The notes beneath the pieces are model-generated. The model had not been told where the DNA came from. It worked only from the letters and a program-made list of their open reading frames with translations, and made no database searches. A stretch of 64,000 bases of DNA, taken from assembly GCA_049671305.1 (NCBI GenBank), contig JBATUR010000032.1, positions 26,952-90,951 of the forward strand. Direction: 5' to 3'. Shown piece by piece: positions 29,018 through 37,399 of the stretch (its first letter is position 1; every line of letters starts with the position of its first letter). The position numbers and the translations under genes are program-made. Origin of the DNA: CADCTM01 sp049671305 (GTDB lineage Bacteria; Cyanobacteriota; Cyanobacteriia; Cyanobacteriales; Coleofasciculaceae).

Positions 29018-29845
29018 ATGACTAAATACTCTTTAAGTAAGAATTTTGAGCGATCGGGTGTCGGCTTGCATAGTGGCATCAAGACTACTGTACGAGTGCT
29101 GCCTGGGTTAGCTGGGGCGGGACGTTATTTTGTGCGGGTTGACTTGCCTGAAACTCCAGTTATTCCAGCAAAAGTTGAGGCGGTTCGAGAAACGACGCTT
29201 TCGACTCAACTGCAAGGTGCGACTGAGGCGGCAAGTGTGCGGACAGTAGAACATCTTTTAGCAGCTTTGGCAGCTAGTGGTATTGAAGATGCTTGCATTG
29301 AAATTGATGGACCAGAAGTGCCGCTTTTAGATGGTTCCGCCAAAAATTGGCTGGAGGCAATTCACGAGGCAGGAGTTGTAGAGAAACCGGAGTCTGCCGC
29401 CGTTGTATTACAAGAAGCGGTTTCGGTATATGACGGCGATGCTTTTGCCTGTGCTATGCCCGCACCGACGCTGCGCTTTACTTATGGTATCGACTTTGAA
29501 ATGCAGGCAATAGGTAATCAATGGCATAGTTGGACACCTGCTGAGGATTTTGGAGAAGCGATCGCACCTGCACGTACATTTGGTTTGGCTCACCAAATCG
29601 AACAGTTACAAAATCGCGGTTTAATAAAAGGGGGCAGTTTGGAAAATGCCTTGGTTTGTGGCGAACAAGGATGGCTTAATGGTCCTTTACGGTTTCCTAA
29701 TGAACCAGTACGTCATAAACTTCTAGATTTAGTAGGGGATTTAAGTTTATTAGGCAATTTTCCGATCGCTCACTTTTTGTCCTACAAAGCCAGTCATAAT
29801 TTGCATATCCAATTGGCAAAAAAACTGGCAATGATTTTGGAGTAA
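29018..29845 (+). CDS. lpxC: UDP-3-O-acyl-N-acetylglucosamine deacetylase
   Basis: Zinc enzyme for the committed step of lipid A synthesis. VRTVEHLLAALAASGI gives the first zinc histidine and EVPLLDGSA follows; the later HKLLDLVGDLSLLG carries the second zinc motif (HKxxDxxGD). The frame extends back to ATG at 28976, but that segment lies inside the palindromic repeat, so ATG at 29018 (MTKYSLSKNF) is chosen. About 275 residues. Confidence 0.93.
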   Translation: MTKYSLSKNFERSGVGLHSGIKTTVRVLPGLAGAGRYFVRVDLPETPVIPAKVEAVRETTLSTQLQGATEAASVRTVEHLLAALAASGIEDACIEIDGPEVPLLDGSAKNWLEAIHEAGVVEKPESAAVVLQEAVSVYDGDAFACAMPAPTLRFTYGIDFEMQAIGNQWHSWTPAEDFGEAIAPARTFGLAHQIEQLQNRGLIKGGSLENALVCGEQGWLNGPLRFPNEPVRHKLLDLVGDLSLLGNFPIAHFLSYKASHNLHIQLAKKLAMILE

Positions 29846-29848
29846 GTT

Positions 29849-29870
29849 AAGGCAGAAATTTTCTGCCTTT
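29849..29870 (+). terminator. hairpin between lpxC and fabZ
   Basis: GGCAGAA (29851-29857) / TTCTGCC (29861-29867) immediately after the lpxC stop, followed by TTTG. It may be a weak or partial terminator inside the cluster. Confidence 0.4.
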
Positions 29871-29930
29871 GCCAGTCTGAAAAGTCGTAAACTTTGCTTT
29901 GTGCCCTTTGCTCTTCAACTCAATATTGTT

Positions 29931-30446
29931 ATGTCTATACTGACCGACGAAGTTAATACCCACCTGCAAGTAACCGAAGCTGCCCCTGTGCCAAATGAAG
30001 ATCCCTCTCCTCCACAATCTTTTACCCTGGAAGAGATCCAAAAAATCTTACCTCACCGCTATCCATTTGCTTTAGTCGATCGCATTATTGAATACGTCCC
30101 TGGCAAAAAAGCTGTCGGCATCAAAAATGTCACCTTCAATGAACCCCATTTTCAAGGACATTTTCCAGGGCGCCCCCTGATGCCTGGAGTCTTAATTGTG
30201 GAAGCAATGGCACAAGTTGGCGGTGTTGTCTTAACTCAACTGCCAGATTTGTACGGTAGTTTATTTGTCTTTGCAGGTATTGACAAAGTGCGCTTTCGTC
30301 GTCCCGTTGTTCCGGGAGATCAGCTAATTATGACCACGGAACTGTTATCAATCAAGCGTCGTCGTTTTGGAAAGATGCAAGCTCGTGCCGTCGTTGATGG
30401 TCAGCGAGTTGCCGAAGGCGAACTGATGTTTTCTCTGATCGATTAA
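29931..30446 (+). CDS. fabZ: 3-hydroxyacyl-ACP dehydratase
   Basis: Hot-dog fold dehydratase of fatty acid elongation, also supplying lipid A acyl precursors. Catalytic His lies in LPHRYPFALVDRI and Glu in PGVLIVEAMAQ. The frame is open from GTG at 29901, but ATG at 29931 (MSILTDEVN) is better; the first 30 residues remain an acidic extension absent in E. coli FabZ. Confidence 0.95.
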   Translation: MSILTDEVNTHLQVTEAAPVPNEDPSPPQSFTLEEIQKILPHRYPFALVDRIIEYVPGKKAVGIKNVTFNEPHFQGHFPGRPLMPGVLIVEAMAQVGGVVLTQLPDLYGSLFVFAGIDKVRFRRPVVPGDQLIMTTELLSIKRRRFGKMQARAVVDGQRVAEGELMFSLID

Positions 30447-30533
30447 AATCTCCGTTGAGGAATGCGGTTGTTTGTTGTCTTAATCACCGACAGCCGATAA
30501 CCCCACCCTTAATTTAAATCTCACCCATACTAT

Positions 30534-31343
30534 ATGGCAACATTAATTCATCCTACTGCTGTAATCCACCCAGGTGCTCAACTCCACCCGTCGGTAAAAA
30601 TAGGCGCTTATGCGGTGATTGGAGATATGGTGATGGTTGGTCCAGATACCACCATTGGCGCTCATGTCGTCTTAGAAGGATGCACGGAGATTGGAGCGAG
30701 GAATCAAATCTTTAGCGGGGCGGTAATTGGCTCAGAACCCCAAGATCTTAAATATGATGGTGCCCCTACTTGGGTGAGAATTGGCGATGATAACCGCATT
30801 CGTGAGTATGTCACGATTAATCGTGCGACAGGTGTGGGTGATGCCACAATTATTGGTAATGGTAATCTGCTAATGGCTTATGTTCATGTTGCACATGATT
30901 GTGTGATTGGCAACTCGGTGGTAATTGCTAATAATTTGGCAATGGCGGGTCATGTTCATATTGAGTCTAGGGCGGTAATTGGTGGCGGTGTGGCGATTCA
31001 TCAATTTGTGCATATCGGGCGTTTGGCGATGGTGGGGGGCATGAGTCGTATTGATCGAGATGTGCCGCCTTATACTTTGGTGGAAGGTAATCCTTCACGA
31101 GTGCGATCGCTTAATTTAGTCGGGCTCAAACGCTCTGGCATGACTCCAACTCAATTAGGACTCCTCAAGAAGGCTTTCCGCACCATTTACCGCTCTGGAT
31201 ATACCTTAAAGGAAGCTTTAGAACATTTAGATTTATTGCCAGATAACGAACACTTGGGACACTTGCGCCACTTTTTGCAGTTGTCGCAAATGGAAAAACG
31301 CCGGGGTTTAATTCCTGGTCGTCGTTTGAAAGGTGATGATTGA
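30534..31343 (+). CDS. lpxA: UDP-N-acetylglucosamine O-acyltransferase
   Basis: Transfers the 3-hydroxyacyl chain to UDP-GlcNAc, first step of lipid A synthesis. Left-handed beta-helix hexapeptide repeats run through residues 1-190 (HPTAVIHPGAQLHPSVKIGAYAVIG and onward), with the catalytic His in AMAGHVHIES. The C-terminal helical domain is normal. Length 269. Confidence 0.96.
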   Translation: MATLIHPTAVIHPGAQLHPSVKIGAYAVIGDMVMVGPDTTIGAHVVLEGCTEIGARNQIFSGAVIGSEPQDLKYDGAPTWVRIGDDNRIREYVTINRATGVGDATIIGNGNLLMAYVHVAHDCVIGNSVVIANNLAMAGHVHIESRAVIGGGVAIHQFVHIGRLAMVGGMSRIDRDVPPYTLVEGNPSRVRSLNLVGLKRSGMTPTQLGLLKKAFRTIYRSGYTLKEALEHLDLLPDNEHLGHLRHFLQLSQMEKRRGLIPGRRLKGDD

Positions 31344-31360
31344 GTTATTGAACTAGATAA

Positions 31361-31426
31361 GATCCCCAACTTCTGAAATGAAGCTTTCAGATAATTGGAT
31401 AAATCTCAAGCAAGAAGTCGGGGATC
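31361..31426. repeat. dispersed palindromic repeat, copy 2
   Basis: GATCCCCAACTTCT (31361-31374, one mismatch to the others) pairs with AGAAGTCGGGGATC (31413-31426). It lies in the lpxA-lpxB gap and its loop shares GGATAAAT with copy 1, showing common origin. Confidence 0.75.
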
Positions 31427-31448
31427 TGTGCCAAATAATTAATAACTA

Positions 31449-32633
31449 ATGACTAAAAAAACGATCTTTATCAGCACCGGAGAAGTTTCCGGCGATTTGC
31501 AAGGGGCACTGCTAATTGAGGCTTTAAAACGTCAGGCAGATGCGACTGGGGTGGAATTATCAATTGTGGCTTTGGGTGGTTCCCGGATGGAAAAAGCGGG
31601 GGCGAGGCTGATTGATGATACGACGGCGATCGGTTCGATGGGATTGATTGAATCTTTGCCTTTTGTTGTGCCTACGCTAAAAATCCAGCGTCGTGCTAAA
31701 CAGTATCTGCAACAAAATCCACCGGATGTGATGGTGTTGATTGATTATATGGGACCAAATTTGAGCATTGGCAGCTTTATGCAGCGTCAACTGCCCGAAG
31801 TGCCTGTGGTTTATTATATTGCTCCCCAGGACTGGGTTTGGTCGGCTAGTGCGCTTGTGCCCCGCGATACGATGACAATTGTGGGGATGACGGATAAGTT
31901 GTTGGCGGTTTTTCCAGGAGAGGCGCGTTATTTTGAGAAGAAAGGGGCGTCTGTAAGTTGGGTGGGGCATCCTTTGGTGGATCGGATGCAGCTTAGTCCG
32001 AGTCGGGAGGAAGCGAGGAGGAGGTTGGGAATTGCACCAGAGGAAAAGGCGATCGCTCTTGTGCCTGCTTCTCGGCGTCAGGAATTGAAGTATTTGATGC
32101 CAATTGTCTTTGAGGCGGCGCAACAAATTCAATCGAAGTTATTAGATAATCAGCAAAAGCCTTTATTTTGGATTCCGCTGGCTTTGGAAGTTTATCGTCC
32201 GGCAATTGAAGCAGCAATTCAAAAGTATGGACTGAATGCTAAATTAATTGCGGGTCAAACTCAAGAAGTGCTAGCAGCGGCGGATTTAGCTATTACTAAA
32301 TCGGGGACTGTGAATTTGGAATTAGCACTTTTAAATGTGCCTCAAGTAGTTTTATATAAAGTTAGTAAGTTTACTTATGGAGTTGGTCAACTTTTAAAGT
32401 TTTCCATTTCTTTTATGTCACCGCCGAATTTAGTTGTGATGCGAGAGATTGTGCCGGAGTTGTTGCAAGAAAAGGCGACGGCACAAAATATTGTGACCGA
32501 ATCTATGGAGCTTTTACTTAATCCTGAAAGGCGTGAACAAACTTTGAGAGATTATCAGGAGATGCGGAGTTTGTTGGGGGAAGTGGGAGTATGCGATCGG
32601 GCGGCTATGGAGATTTTAGGGGTGGGGTTGTAG
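31449..32633 (+). CDS. lpxB: lipid-A-disaccharide synthase
   Basis: GT19 enzyme joining lipid X with UDP-2,3-diacylglucosamine. The start IFISTGEVSGDLQGALL, SFMQRQLPEVPVVYYIAPQDWVWS and TKSGTVNLELALLNVPQVVLYK are family signatures. About 394 residues. It is the last gene of the Omp85-lpx cluster and converges on a toxin-antitoxin pair. Confidence 0.95.
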   Translation: MTKKTIFISTGEVSGDLQGALLIEALKRQADATGVELSIVALGGSRMEKAGARLIDDTTAIGSMGLIESLPFVVPTLKIQRRAKQYLQQNPPDVMVLIDYMGPNLSIGSFMQRQLPEVPVVYYIAPQDWVWSASALVPRDTMTIVGMTDKLLAVFPGEARYFEKKGASVSWVGHPLVDRMQLSPSREEARRRLGIAPEEKAIALVPASRRQELKYLMPIVFEAAQQIQSKLLDNQQKPLFWIPLALEVYRPAIEAAIQKYGLNAKLIAGQTQEVLAAADLAITKSGTVNLELALLNVPQVVLYKVSKFTYGVGQLLKFSISFMSPPNLVVMREIVPELLQEKATAQNIVTESMELLLNPERREQTLRDYQEMRSLLGEVGVCDRAAMEILGVGL

Positions 32634-32654
32634 AGATATTTTGCCAGTATGTTT

Positions 32655-32900
32655 CTATTCCTTCGGCTGCTCTACAGTGTTAAGTTGTTGTCGCTGGGCA
32701 ATCTGAATTAATAATCTTAACGCATCATTAACTGCTTGAGCATTAGGAAAAGCTTGGGCAACATCAGGATCTAAAAGTACTAAATTTGTTCCTGTACGAT
32801 ATCGCTCAACATACTTTCCTCTAACTCCCCCTTCCATTTGAGCGAAGTTATACTCAGGACGTAATTCGTCTTCCATTTCGTTCTCAACTTCCTTCTTCAT
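32655..32900 (-). CDS. antitoxin of BrnT-type pair
   Basis: The start is chosen at ATG 32900 (MKKEVENEMEDELRPEYNF), inside the end of the toxin gene, giving an acidic protein of 81 residues. It has the DELRPEYNF motif common to antitoxins paired with DUF497 toxins and then a helical DPDVAQAFPNAQAVNDALRLLIQ, which may be the toxin-binding or dimer part. The longer frame from 32978 is mostly overlap with the toxin in another phase. Confidence 0.75.
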   Translation of the reverse strand: MKKEVENEMEDELRPEYNFAQMEGGVRGKYVERYRTGTNLVLLDPDVAQAFPNAQAVNDALRLLIQIAQRQQLNTVEQPKE

Positions 32901-33159
32901 AAAACCTCTTTTCTTGTTTAGTAGCTTTTCTGGCGCTGATAATTCGGATTTTTTCTCCTCGCTCAGTATGTGCAACAACTAAGAGTTGTCCTAACCTAGA
33001 TATACCAATAATAACGTAGCGACTTTCTCTGAGGGAATGGTCAGGATCAGGGAATGTAAAAGATAGTGGATCATTAAAAACGGTTGCGGCTTCCTGAAAA
33101 GAAATGTCATGTTTCTCAAAGTTTAGCTCTGCTTTATTTTGGTTCCACTCAAATTCCAT
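32884..33159 (-). CDS. brnT: BrnT family toxin (DUF497)
   Basis: A 91-residue RelE-like ribonuclease toxin. It begins MEFEWNQNKAELNFEKHDISFQEAATVF and ends with RGEKIRIISARKATKQEKRFYEE, the usual BrnT pattern with the conserved RIISAR and C-terminal ER/KRxYE region. It precedes and overlaps its antitoxin by 17 bases, the normal BrnT-first order. Expected to cleave mRNA under stress. Confidence 0.85.
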   Translation of the reverse strand: MEFEWNQNKAELNFEKHDISFQEAATVFNDPLSFTFPDPDHSLRESRYVIIGISRLGQLLVVAHTERGEKIRIISARKATKQEKRFYEEGS

Positions 33160-33182
33160 TTAAAATAAGTATGAGAAATTTT

Positions 33183-33743
33183 TTAACCTGGTAATCCAGC
33201 TTGCTGAAACACTTGTTGAGGGGTAAGTTGAAGTTCTGGTAAAAGCTCATCTATCATGACTACTGTACCTTTATAAGTCTGGGGTGGCGCATCTGGATAA
33301 AATACCGTAATGCTTCTGGCATGGGAATCAACAACCCAAACTCGCGATACGCCTGCTTGCAGATAATCTGTTGCTTTTTCAGCTAAATCGCCAAAACTTT
33401 GCCCCGGTGAGATGATTTCTATTACTAATTCAGGCGGAACTGGACAAGGTTCATCTAACATCCAATCTGCACTTAATCGATTGTAAGAAACATAGGTTAA
33501 ATCGGGTACGGGTGTCCAATCTTCACCGTTACGTTTGAGAATTATTGCCCATTCTGGGTAGATGCGACCTTTGCCTTTACACCATAATTGAATAAGTATT
33601 AGTAAGGCGGCTTGAACTGCAGAATGAAATCCTTTGGGTGATACTTTTGGTACGGCTTTACCTTCGATTAATTCATAGTTAATGTCTGTTTCTGGTAGTG
33701 CTAGAAATTCTTGGAGAGTTAGTTTTTTTGTTGTTTGAATCAT
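33183..33743 (-). CDS. Uma2 family nuclease-like protein
   Basis: Uma2/DUF820 protein with a PD-(D/E)XK-like core: TPVPDLTYVS and PPELVIEIISPGQSFGDLAEKATDYLQAGVSRVWVVD. ATG at 33743 (MIQTTKKLTLQEF) is preferred over 33761. The family is vastly expanded in cyanobacteria with unproven function. One of three Uma2 frames in the window. Confidence 0.85.
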   Translation of the reverse strand: MIQTTKKLTLQEFLALPETDINYELIEGKAVPKVSPKGFHSAVQAALLILIQLWCKGKGRIYPEWAIILKRNGEDWTPVPDLTYVSYNRLSADWMLDEPCPVPPELVIEIISPGQSFGDLAEKATDYLQAGVSRVWVVDSHARSITVFYPDAPPQTYKGTVVMIDELLPELQLTPQQVFQQAGLPG

Positions 33744-33778
33744 GGGTTTAATGGCTCTCATTCTGTAAGGAAAGATAG

Positions 33779-34381
33779 TCAGTTATCTTTTGTATAGTCG
33801 GCTATCTTCCAAGTTCCCTTTTCTTGTTGTAATGTATACCTATATTTATCAGAGTTAGTTTTATCTAGTTCAATTTTGCCATTTTGATAGTAAGATACTT
33901 CTTCTGTAACCAATACATCAATTTGTGCTAAGTTGCCAGTAGTAGAAAAGTATTCAATAGGTTCAGCTTTACGGATTCCATATTTATAGTAAGCATTGTT
34001 CTTTTGTAGCCAATCAACTGAGCTTTCTGGCTTGGTGATATCATAATAAAGCTTCCCTGTCGTAAAGTTAGCAACAAGCTGCCGATCAAAGGGAGGAGCA
34101 AAAATCTTATCCTTGGCTTGTAGATATCTGTTAATCAGATTAACTGCATCTTGTTTAGTAAAGCTATTTGAAGTTGACGGCTGCGTTTGTTGAAGAGACG
34201 AATTAGGTGTAGAAGTTGTGGTTGTAGATGATGATTTATTATTGATAGTATTTGCCGAATTCTGTTGAATTGTACTCCAGACTTGCTGACCTCCTAAAAC
34301 TAATACAGTTCCTCCTAACATTATGCCCAACAGAATTTTGTAATTGTTCCAGAGTTTAGCTTTTTCCTGTTCGTCGTTCAT
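33779..34381 (-). CDS. membrane-anchored IMS (DUF4101)-domain protein
   Basis: A 200-residue protein: short cytoplasmic N-terminus, one membrane segment (YKILLGIMLGGTVLVLGG), a Ser/Thr-rich linker and a C-terminal domain beginning TKQDAVNLINRYLQAKDKIF that resembles the IMS domain at the C-terminus of cell-division protein ARC6/Ftn2. Here it is free of the DnaJ-like part. Function is unknown; it lies 87 bases after the GNAT gene on the same strand and may belong to that operon. Confidence 0.65.
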   Translation of the reverse strand: MNDEQEKAKLWNNYKILLGIMLGGTVLVLGGQQVWSTIQQNSANTINNKSSSTTTTSTPNSSLQQTQPSTSNSFTKQDAVNLINRYLQAKDKIFAPPFDRQLVANFTTGKLYYDITKPESSVDWLQKNNAYYKYGIRKAEPIEYFSTTGNLAQIDVLVTEEVSYYQNGKIELDKTNSDKYRYTLQQEKGTWKIADYTKDN

Positions 34382-34468
34382 TCGTATTTACCTTTAATTA
34401 GTATTTGACTTTTACGAAATAATACTTTTAAATTCCAATACATATGTAAGGAACTTTTTTATTTATAG

Positions 34469-35107
34469 TTACTTTTGATGAGAAACTGTCTTTAAATACT
34501 CAATTCTTCCGTCAGCATACTTTTGGGGCTTAAATCCCATTTTTTTCCAAAATTTAGGTTCATCATTAGAGCCTAAGTAAAGAACAGTTCCATCTGAAAC
34601 TAATTTCTCCGCTGCTTTAAACAGCTTAGTTCCAATACCCTTTCGCTGATACTTTTCAGGTAACATTATGTCTTCAATTCTAATTCTTCCATCGTCGTCT
34701 TTTCTTATATTTATGTAACCCATATCCTCATTATTTTTGCCTACAACTTCAAGACTAGCAGAAGCATAGCCGTCTTTGTCTTCCAGGCAGTTACGCTTGA
34801 CTTTGTAGTCTAAACTATCAGCAAACTGATCTTTTGCTTCAACCAGCTTATCTCCTCTAGAACTGTTATCTGAGGAACTTTGCAATCCATTACCCATCAT
34901 CGATTGAATTAATTGAATCTGCTCCATACTTGCTTGAAGACTACTCATTCCTTCATGGCAAATGTCCAAAATATCAGAAATTTCTTCCTCCATTTCAGAA
35001 ACGCTACAGCTTGATAAACGATTTGTATTGGTTCTTGCTTCAGTCAGTAAGTTCATAGCTTTGCTTAAACCTGACTGAAGTACTTCACATTCTTTTTGAA
35101 TACTCAT
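34469..35107 (-). CDS. helical-hairpin domain fused to GNAT acetyltransferase
   Basis: Two parts. Residues 1-73 are predicted helices paralogous to the whole of the preceding 73-residue protein (ILDICHEGMSSLQ here, IFDLCADGVKSLQ there). After a Ser-rich linker (75-85), residues about 95-205 form a GNAT domain with the acetyl-CoA pyrophosphate motif QRKGIG (154-159) and a typical end FWKKMGFKPQKY. The ATG overlaps the upstream stop (TAATG), showing translational coupling. The helical part may direct the enzyme to the ATPase/membrane complex; this is inference. Substrate unknown. Confidence 0.75.
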   Translation of the reverse strand: MSIQKECEVLQSGLSKAMNLLTEARTNTNRLSSCSVSEMEEEISDILDICHEGMSSLQASMEQIQLIQSMMGNGLQSSSDNSSRGDKLVEAKDQFADSLDYKVKRNCLEDKDGYASASLEVVGKNNEDMGYINIRKDDDGRIRIEDIMLPEKYQRKGIGTKLFKAAEKLVSDGTVLYLGSNDEPKFWKKMGFKPQKYADGRIEYLKTVSHQK

Positions 35108-35328
35108 TAGCCTCCTAAAGTCCTTTGAATATCTTCAGCTTCTCCTATTGCGTCTTGCAAGCTTTTAACTCCATCAGCACATAAATCAAAAATTACTTGC
35201 ATCTTTGCTGGCGCTTCACCAATAGACATATCTGGTATTTGTCCAGCTAAGGCTTTAGTTTCTTCAATCAACTCCAATACTTTATCCATCGTTGCTTGAA
35301 ACTCTTCAATCTGATCGATTAATGCCAT
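35107..35328 (-). CDS. 73-residue helical-hairpin protein
   Basis: Two amphipathic helices (about residues 3-30 and 39-70) joined by a PDMSIGEAP turn and ending in GG. It is homologous to the N-terminus of the next protein. Size, helix-turn-helix plan and location next to an FtsK-like ATPase gene resemble WXG100-type type VII secretion substrates, but the W-x-G motif is absent. Start at ATG 35328, 35 bases after the ATPase stop. Confidence 0.65.
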   Translation of the reverse strand: MALIDQIEEFQATMDKVLELIEETKALAGQIPDMSIGEAPAKMQVIFDLCADGVKSLQDAIGEAEDIQRTLGG

Positions 35329-35363
35329 AATAAAACTCCAAAGTATTCTAAATAGATTATTCC

Positions 35364-37385
35364 CTAACCTAACGGACTATTCCAAACACTTTTAGGGACA
35401 TAAGGTGTAGCAATAAGTTTGAGTTGTGGATCTAATCCTCTGTATATAGCCCTACCTTTTGGTTCTACTGGTAATTCAGCAGCTACATCATCATTAAGTA
35501 ATTGCTGACTTGCAGCCGTAAAAACTCTAAAAATCACACGTTCATCCATATTGTCTGATATTAATCTGGGTATTACTTCAAGAGTTGGTCTTTGGCTACA
35601 GTAGAAAATATTAATATCAGCCACACGACCTTTAGCTGCTAACTCTTGCAGATATTTAGAAATTTCCTCTCGGCTTTTTCTGTCAGCAGTTAAAATAGAT
35701 GCCGCCTCGTCAATTACCAAAATTATTCGATGATCTTGACTATTACACTTTTCTCTTAATTCCTGCAAACTTTCTACATCTTCGTCAATCATTCTTTCTA
35801 ATCTACGTTCATACTCACTCCATACTTTTGCTAGTAAAGTTACCAAGTCTTCAGCTTTTGTTACTAGTTTAACAGCTTCATATTTTCGTGCAATCCGGTG
35901 ATAGTCAAAACCTGCTTTAAAGTCAGCAATGTAAATTTCTCTTTCTGCTTTGGCTTTGAAGCTGGCATACAAAAACTGATAAATCATTGAACTGAGAAAG
36001 TTAGTTTTACCCGTTCCAGTAGTTCCAGCAACAATCCGATGGGGAATTTTAGAAAAATCGGAAACACAAGGATTGCCATCTTGGTCAATACCAACAATAT
36101 ATGTATCTTCCGTAATTAAATTTCCATATTGATTGATAATATCCTCTATGTGTAATGTTGATGGCAATTTATCCACAGATTCTTCAGAATTTATATTATT
36201 ACTCCCTTCATATTCAACACCTGCACAATGCTGATTAATCGGGATCGGTAAGCGAAAGAATGCGGCGGCTTCATCTAAATTTATTAAGCGATGGAGTCTC
36301 CGCATTGTTTGCGGACCGCCTTGAAAACCATCTAGTCTATTTCCTGTTACGTCCCATATATCTTGTACACAAACTTGCTCGTTAACATTGACTTGCAAAG
36401 CAGTTTGTACGGCATATTTCCTATCAGTTACTTGTATTATCCGTGGGATAACGGTATCCGTAGTACAGCAAGCTGCTAGGTGGTTAGCCACACTTTGACA
36501 GGTATCCTTACAAGGGGAAAAGACTCGGAAGCTATACAGAAAAACTATTCCAGAGTAATACTTTTTCTTGATGTCTTCATACACTGACTTAGCTTTTCGT
36601 GCATTGCTGTCAGGAGCAATCTTTTCTTCCAGATCACCTCTTTCTGTTAATGCAAGCGCTTCTATATATCGAGAGATTGTGTTTTTCTCGTAGCCTTCAA
36701 CTGTCGTCGGAACAAGTGTTATATCGATACATACATTTTCTTTATATCCTTGTAATTGCTCGAACAAAGCAACCATGTTGTTTTGTTCATTGACTTGAAA
36801 AGCTCCGGGAGAGTAAAAATACTTTTTATCTTCCTTAAGCCATTGGTAGACTTCTTCTGATTTAATGATTTCATAACAATACGGTTGCTGATGAGAATTC
36901 AGCTCTGCTGGTTGCCAATCAAATTGATCTTGAGCATCAAACTCAAATTGGTATGGTTGTGTTCGCAAGCTACTTTTAATAAATTCTGCTTGCTTGTTTT
37001 TAACAACGGTTAATTGTTGGCTGCTGTTACTTGCCACCCGTGCTAACAAATATATTTCTGTATTAACTCTAGATTTTTGAAAGGATGGCTTGTAAATTAT
37101 TCTGAGACTATACCCACAAGAAACATTACCGCTTGAATCATCAAATTGTGTAGAACCAAAGAAAGCCAAATTCTTAAGTAAGTCTTTTTGCAGCTTGGCA
37201 ACAAAAGTGATTCTTCTATTTAGGTCTAAATGTTCCATTGAATTGAATTGTCCCGAACCAAAATTAGGAACAACCTTAAGTTTAAATACATTAATATCAA
37301 TGTATTTATAAGTATCAAACTCCTGAGACTGAGCCTTACCTAGCGCTGACCCACGCCAGTATTTAACTTCAGATGAATTTGTCAT
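35364..37385 (-). CDS. FtsK/HerA-like ATPase of unknown system
   Basis: A 673-residue protein. The C-terminal RecA-like motor (about residues 430-650) has Walker A GTTGTGKT (about 453-460) preceded by HRIVAG, and Walker B ILVIDEAAS (about 553-561), followed by GRVADINIFYCSQRPTLEVIP as in FtsK/SpoIIIE and VirB4/HerA pumps. The N-terminal 400 residues have no membrane helix and are not recognised, though DEAAAFFRLPIP resembles a HerA/VirB4-type pre-motor segment. It follows a membrane-protein gene by 14 bases and precedes the helical proteins. It could move DNA or protein; the small helical partners favour protein. Confidence 0.75.
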   Translation of the reverse strand: MTNSSEVKYWRGSALGKAQSQEFDTYKYIDINVFKLKVVPNFGSGQFNSMEHLDLNRRITFVAKLQKDLLKNLAFFGSTQFDDSSGNVSCGYSLRIIYKPSFQKSRVNTEIYLLARVASNSSQQLTVVKNKQAEFIKSSLRTQPYQFEFDAQDQFDWQPAELNSHQQPYCYEIIKSEEVYQWLKEDKKYFYSPGAFQVNEQNNMVALFEQLQGYKENVCIDITLVPTTVEGYEKNTISRYIEALALTERGDLEEKIAPDSNARKAKSVYEDIKKKYYSGIVFLYSFRVFSPCKDTCQSVANHLAACCTTDTVIPRIIQVTDRKYAVQTALQVNVNEQVCVQDIWDVTGNRLDGFQGGPQTMRRLHRLINLDEAAAFFRLPIPINQHCAGVEYEGSNNINSEESVDKLPSTLHIEDIINQYGNLITEDTYIVGIDQDGNPCVSDFSKIPHRIVAGTTGTGKTNFLSSMIYQFLYASFKAKAEREIYIADFKAGFDYHRIARKYEAVKLVTKAEDLVTLLAKVWSEYERRLERMIDEDVESLQELREKCNSQDHRIILVIDEAASILTADRKSREEISKYLQELAAKGRVADINIFYCSQRPTLEVIPRLISDNMDERVIFRVFTAASQQLLNDDVAAELPVEPKGRAIYRGLDPQLKLIATPYVPKSVWNSPLG

Positions 37386-37399
37386 TAGCTCAACACCTT

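Noticed and set aside
31677..32132. Minus-strand frame of 151 codons
   Set aside because: Shadow of lpxB with no supporting start.
35107..35328. True WXG100 protein
   Set aside because: Helical-hairpin plan fits but no W-x-G motif is present and it is shorter than 100 residues; kept only as analogy.
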